Of a stretch of DNA of 37,625 nucleotides, positions 34,319 through 37,625 are shown piece by piece. The notes beneath the pieces were generated by a model that was given only the letters and a program-made list of their open reading frames with translations, did no database searches and was not told where the DNA came from. The position numbers and the translations under genes are program-made. How positions within the stretch are numbered: position 1 is the first letter of the stretch; each line of letters begins with the position of its first letter. Source of the DNA: Funneliformis mosseae (taxonomy: Eukaryota; Glomeromycota; Glomeromycetes; Glomerales; Glomeraceae); NCBI GenBank assembly GCA_910592005.1, contig CAJVPP010000284.1:1-37625 (forward strand). The letters run 5' to 3'.

Positions 34319-35330
34319 CTATACATTGGACACGAATTTCGAGATATCGTAATTAAGTTTCCGTGTAACTTCCCATTGAGGGAGGTGTCCACATTCTTCG
34401 TAAATAATTTTGTTTTCACGTTTAGCGAGACCTGCGTAATATAAACCATAACTAAACGGTACCATACGATCTTGTGCGCCAATGATATTTAAGGTTGGAA
34501 TGTTTAGGTCACTAAAAAAATTACTTAAATCAGCTGTTAAATCTAATTAATAAAAAGGATAAGAGAGAAAAAAAAATTTTTTTTGTTTTCCTTAATTAGT
34601 TCAAGTTCATATGATATGATATTAAATATATGATTAAAATGAAGAACTTTACCAAAAAGACTAGTTTCGCGATATCCTTTAGAAGCAAGAACAGCGGTGC
34701 CGAGCATTAAAGTTTTGAGTTCATCAGAAAGAGGTTTAGCGGAGATATTCTCATAAAATAAAGTAATCACGGAAACAATTGCTGTGAATCATCACTATTC
34801 TTCAATGTAGTTGTAATATTCGCGAATTCTATTGTCGGCTCGAATATGAAATTAACGACTCCCACAACCGAAATAAATCCATGTATTTCAATATCAGGAT
34901 AATTTTGCATAAATGTGAGAGAAACTGCCGACCCATAAGACCAGCCAACCAAGACGATCTTCTTGTTCGATTTATTCGATAGAACTTTAGATACTACGGC
35001 TGCAAGGTCATCACTGTGTAATTTGAGAGAGTATTCGTTTGGTTTACCGCTTTTGCCGAGCCCTCGGCAATCCCACCTAACGAGATGAAATTTCTTGCTA
35101 AGATATGGATCAGTCCATTGTTGTTCCCAGCTATTACGCGTTCCCAAAAACCCACTTGTGAACGATTGTAGTCATCTCAAGATTCCCTTTTTCTTCTACA
35201 AAAAGTTGTACTCCATTTCCACCGCTAACATAATAATTGTAAGTATTAACTGGAAAAGTGTATATAGAACTTGGGCGATTACTGCGGCAAAGAAATAAAT
35301 AAGTAACGTTAAGATTGTGATCAAATTCAT
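34319..35330 (-). pseudogene. Alpha/beta-hydrolase, array copy A, frame-broken
   Basis: The gene has two exons on the minus strand: exon 1 35330-34653 and exon 2 34542-34319, intron 34652-34543. It begins with a signal peptide (MNLITILTLLIYFFAAVIAQ). The fold shows RWDCRGLGKSGKP, the nucleophile elbow VGWSYGS, the acid loop GAQDRMVP and the catalytic-His region CGHLPQWE. Compared with copy B it lacks 1 bp near 35267, 2 bp near 35162 and 1 bp near 34787. The first two cancel but leave a stop between them; the third cuts off the protein after VGWSYGS and before the Asp and His. The role would be a secreted ester or lipid-type hydrolase; the substrate cannot be told. A single-pass sequencing error cannot be excluded for the 1-bp differences. 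Confidence 0.75.
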
Positions 35331-35404
35331 TTTGTATGACTTTCTTTTTCTTTATTTTTTTTTTTTATTTTTTTCTTCATCTTTTTTTACTAATTTCCAT
35401 AGCA

Positions 35405-35412
35405 TATTTATA
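35405..35412 (-). promoter_or_regulatory. TATA box of hydrolase copy A
   Basis: TATAAATA on the minus strand lies about 75 nt upstream of the ATG at 35330. The same box is present at the matching place in copy B. Confidence 0.5.
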
Positions 35413-35939
35413 ATAAATGTGGAGAATTCAAAAACTGCGCGAAGAATTACAGAACATTTCAAAAAACTTGTTTGTATACGCCAATCATTTGAAAATTATT
35501 ATGTTAAAAAACTTCTTATTTTTTACCTGTCATTTGTTCATTGCGTTGTTAATAGAGACACATTATTACATGAACTTCTTATCCTTCCTTTTAGGGGTAG
35601 AATAAATCTCGCACAACGAATCATTTCATGATATTTTATTTTATTTATTATAAACAAACCATGATTTTTTTTTTTTAAACATCGGGAAATCGATTTCTCT
35701 TTAATTCCCTCTTATAACAACAAATTAATCATAATACGTTTCAAAAACAACTAAAATAAAAGATTTTCAATCATGCATTTGGTTGTTACAAACAATAGTA
35801 AATGGGCAGGGTGAAAATCTTCAAACTTTAAGAAAAAGTTTAAAAATGTAACTTTATTTATAATTTATTTATTTGTTTTAATGACAATTATATTTAACAT
35901 CGAATACAGAAATTTTTTTAAATCTTATATATTCTATAC

Positions 35940-36935
35940 CTATACATTGGACACGAATTTCGAGATATCGTAATTAAATTCCCTTGTAACTTCCCATGGA
36001 GGGAAGTGTCCACATTCTTCGTAAATAATTTGTTTTCACGTTTAGCGAGACCTGCGTAATATAAACCATAACTAAACGGTGCAATACGATCTTGTGCGCC
36101 AATGATATTTAAGGTTGGAATATTTAGGTTACTAAAGAAATTACTTAAATCAACTGTTGGATCTAATTAATAGTTTTCCTAAATTAGCTCAAGTTCATAT
36201 GATATGATATTAAACATTATCCAACGTATGATTAAAATTTTGAACTTACCAAAAATACTAGTTTTGCGATATCCGTTAGAAACGAGAACAGTGGTGCCGA
36301 CCGAGCATTAATGATTTGAGTTCATCAGAAAGAGTTTTAGCGGAGATAATCTCATAAATTAAAGTAAACGCGGAAACAATTGTTGTGAAATCATCAGTGT
36401 TCTTCAATATAGTTGTAACATTCGTGAATTCTATTGCCGGCTCGAATTTGAAATTAACGAGTCCCACAATCGAGATAAATCCATGTACTTCAATATCAGG
36501 ATAATTTTGCATAAATTTGAGAGAAATTAGTGACCCATAAGACCAGCCAACCAAGACGATCTTCTTGTTCGATTTATTCGATTTAACTTTAGCTATTACG
36601 GCTGCAAGGTCATCGCTGTGTAATTTGAGAGAGTATTCGTTTGGTTTACCGCTTTTGCCGAGCCCTCGGCAATCCCACCTAACGAGATGAAATTTCTTGC
36701 TAAGATATGAATCAGTCCATTGTGGTTCCCAGCTATTACGCGTTCCCAAATACCCACTTGTGAACACGATTGTAGTCATTTCAGGATTCCCTTTTTCTTC
36801 TACAAAGAGTTGAACTCCATTTCCACCACTAACATAATAATTGTAAGTATTAACTGGAAAAGTGTATATAGGAACTTGGGCGATTACTGCGGCGAAGAAA
36901 TAAATAAGTAACGTTAAGATCGTGATCAAATTCAT
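35940..36935 (-). pseudogene. Alpha/beta-hydrolase, array copy B, frame-broken
   Basis: Exon 1 is 36935-36250 and exon 2 36162-35940 (minus strand). Exon 1 is intact through the signal peptide, FTSGYLG, RWDCRGLGKSGKP and the nucleophile VGWSYGS, giving about 220 residues. Then a 4-bp duplication (CCGA doubled at about 36297-36304) shifts the frame and stops translation after MLGRHHCSRF, just before the intron. Exon 2 also lacks one base near 36030 relative to copy A, which removes the catalytic-His region from its frame. An in-frame upstream ATG would add a Lys/Ile repeat (36944-36995), but that comes from a 12-bp simple repeat and would hide the signal peptide, so the start at 36935 is preferred. 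The truncated product lacks the Asp and His of the triad and should be inactive. Confidence 0.78.
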
Positions 36936-36949
36936 TTTGTATGACTTTC

Positions 36950-36996
36950 TTTTCTTTATTTTTTTCTTTATTTTTTTCTTTATTTTTTTCTTCATC
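36950..36996. repeat. 12-bp simple repeat in the leader of copy B
   Basis: TTTATTTTTTTC is repeated about three times just upstream of the start codon. Copy A has a more homopolymeric version near 35341-35380. Read in frame on the minus strand it gives a Lys/Ile repeat that is probably untranslated. Confidence 0.6.
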
Positions 36997-37019
36997 TTTT
37001 TTTACTAATTTCCATAGCA

Positions 37020-37027
37020 TATTTATA
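37020..37027 (-). promoter_or_regulatory. TATA box of hydrolase copy B
   Basis: TATAAATA on the minus strand lies about 85 nt upstream of the ATG at 36935, matching the box of copy A. Confidence 0.5.
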
Positions 37028-37571
37028 ATAAATGCGGAGAATTCAAAAACTGCGCGAAGAATTACAGAACATTCCAAAAATTGTTTGTATACGCCCAATC
37101 ATTTGAAAATTATTATATAATTTTTACCTGTCATTTGTTCATTGCGTTGTTCATAGAGACACATTATTACATGAACTTCTTATCCTTCCTTGTAGGGGTA
37201 GAATAAATCTCGCATATTTTAGGACAACGAATCATTTCATTATAATCAACAGTGCGTATGATGTGATATTTTTTTTTTTAAAACACGAGTTCCACAACAT
37301 CTATTATTCGAATTTATTCGGGAAATCGACTTCTCATTTAATTCCCACTTGTAACATCAAATTAATCATAACACGTTTCAAAAACCTAAAGTAAAATCTT
37401 TTCAAATCGTGCATTTGGTTGTTACAAACAAAAGTAAAGGGCAGGGTGAAAATCTTCAAACTTTAAGAAAAAATTAAAAATGTAACCATATTTATAGTTT
37501 ATTTATTTGTTTTAATGACAATTATATACAACATCAAATACAGAATTATTTTTTTTCAAATCGTATATATT

Positions 37572-37625
37572 CTACACATTGGACACGAATTTCGAGATGT
37601 CGTAATTAAATTCCTTTGTAACTTC
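37572..37625 (-). CDS. Alpha/beta-hydrolase, array copy C, 3' end only
   Basis: The last 17 codons and stop of a third copy are visible on the minus strand (ending NYDISKFVSNV), the gene continuing past the window edge. The visible part has no damage. Its promoter and catalytic residues lie outside, so whether this copy is functional is unknown. Confidence 0.75.
   Translation of the reverse strand, partial: EVTKEFNYDISKFVSNV

Larger units (their letters stand above)
34060..37625. repeat. Tandem duplication array, about 1.62-1.63 kb per unit
   Basis: The same block, hydrolase gene plus flanks, occurs at about 34060-35685 and 35685-37280, and begins a third time at about 37280 up to the window edge. 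Equivalent stop codons lie at 34319, 35940 and 37572 (spacing 1,621 and 1,632 bp). The flank marker around CGGGAAATCGA recurs near 34099, 35683 and 37319; the middle unit has lost about 25 bp next to it. Units look about 90% alike or better by eye. Confidence 0.88.

Noticed and set aside
35317..35631. Plus-strand open frames upstream of hydrolase copy A
   Set aside because: The corresponding region of copy B does not keep the frame, and the sequence is the promoter and leader of the minus-strand gene.
36936..36995. N-terminal Lys/Ile extension of hydrolase copy B
   Set aside because: It derives from a 12-bp simple repeat and would bury the signal peptide; copy A does not preserve the repeat pattern.

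Overview
The window looks like nuclear DNA of a filamentous fungus, most likely an arbuscular mycorrhizal fungus close to Rhizophagus (Glomeromycotina). The evidence is very high A+T, spliced genes with short GT-AG introns (mostly 60-90 nt), long A/T homopolymers, a class IV-type chitin synthase, a Crinkler-like NTPase-nuclease gene, a BTB protein, a giant RNF213-type AAA gene and abundant decayed pogo-like transposons. The assignment rests on gene content recognised by eye, not on any search.

Layout. 1-1120: 5'-truncated pogo/Fot1-type DDE transposase preceded by repeated GTGATTATAAA motifs. 1264-4312: Crinkler-type P-loop NTPase with a C-terminal PD-(D/E)XK-like nuclease, 11 exons, one reading-frame break, and a visibly higher G+C than its surroundings. 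4313-11870: an extremely A+T-rich, CpG-poor island holding a complete but internally deleted pogo-like element (5460-6330, with terminal inverted repeats and TA target duplication), a roughly 3.2-kb decayed gene or transposon (6350-9597) and a six-copy 21-bp tandem repeat (11454-11579). 13848-16862: intact single-exon chitin synthase. 17852-18232 (minus): a two-exon gene for an 82-residue secreted cysteine-rich protein, too short and too split to appear as one open frame. 18959-31651: a 13-exon gene whose exon phases all agree, giving about 3,932 residues of an RNF213/mysterin-like protein with a CBM20-like N-terminus and AAA modules but no visible RING or RZ finger. 32092-32215: a long hairpin-forming inverted repeat. 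32934-33368 (minus): BTB/POZ protein. 34060-37625: tandem array with a period near 1.62-1.63 kb of secreted alpha/beta-hydrolase genes on the minus strand; the two complete copies carry different frame breaks and a third begins at the right edge.

Functionally the window mixes cell-wall synthesis (chitin synthase), possible host- or microbe-facing secreted products (cysteine-rich peptide, hydrolases), a Crinkler-family effector-type gene and a giant AAA protein of a family tied to ubiquitin and lipid/immune biology in animals. These sit among transposon remains and there is no operon logic. The least expected items are the unlisted secreted peptide with a CX3C-X10-CX3C core and the RNF213-like protein that seems to lack its E3 fingers and has an altered Walker B in its second recognisable P-loop module.
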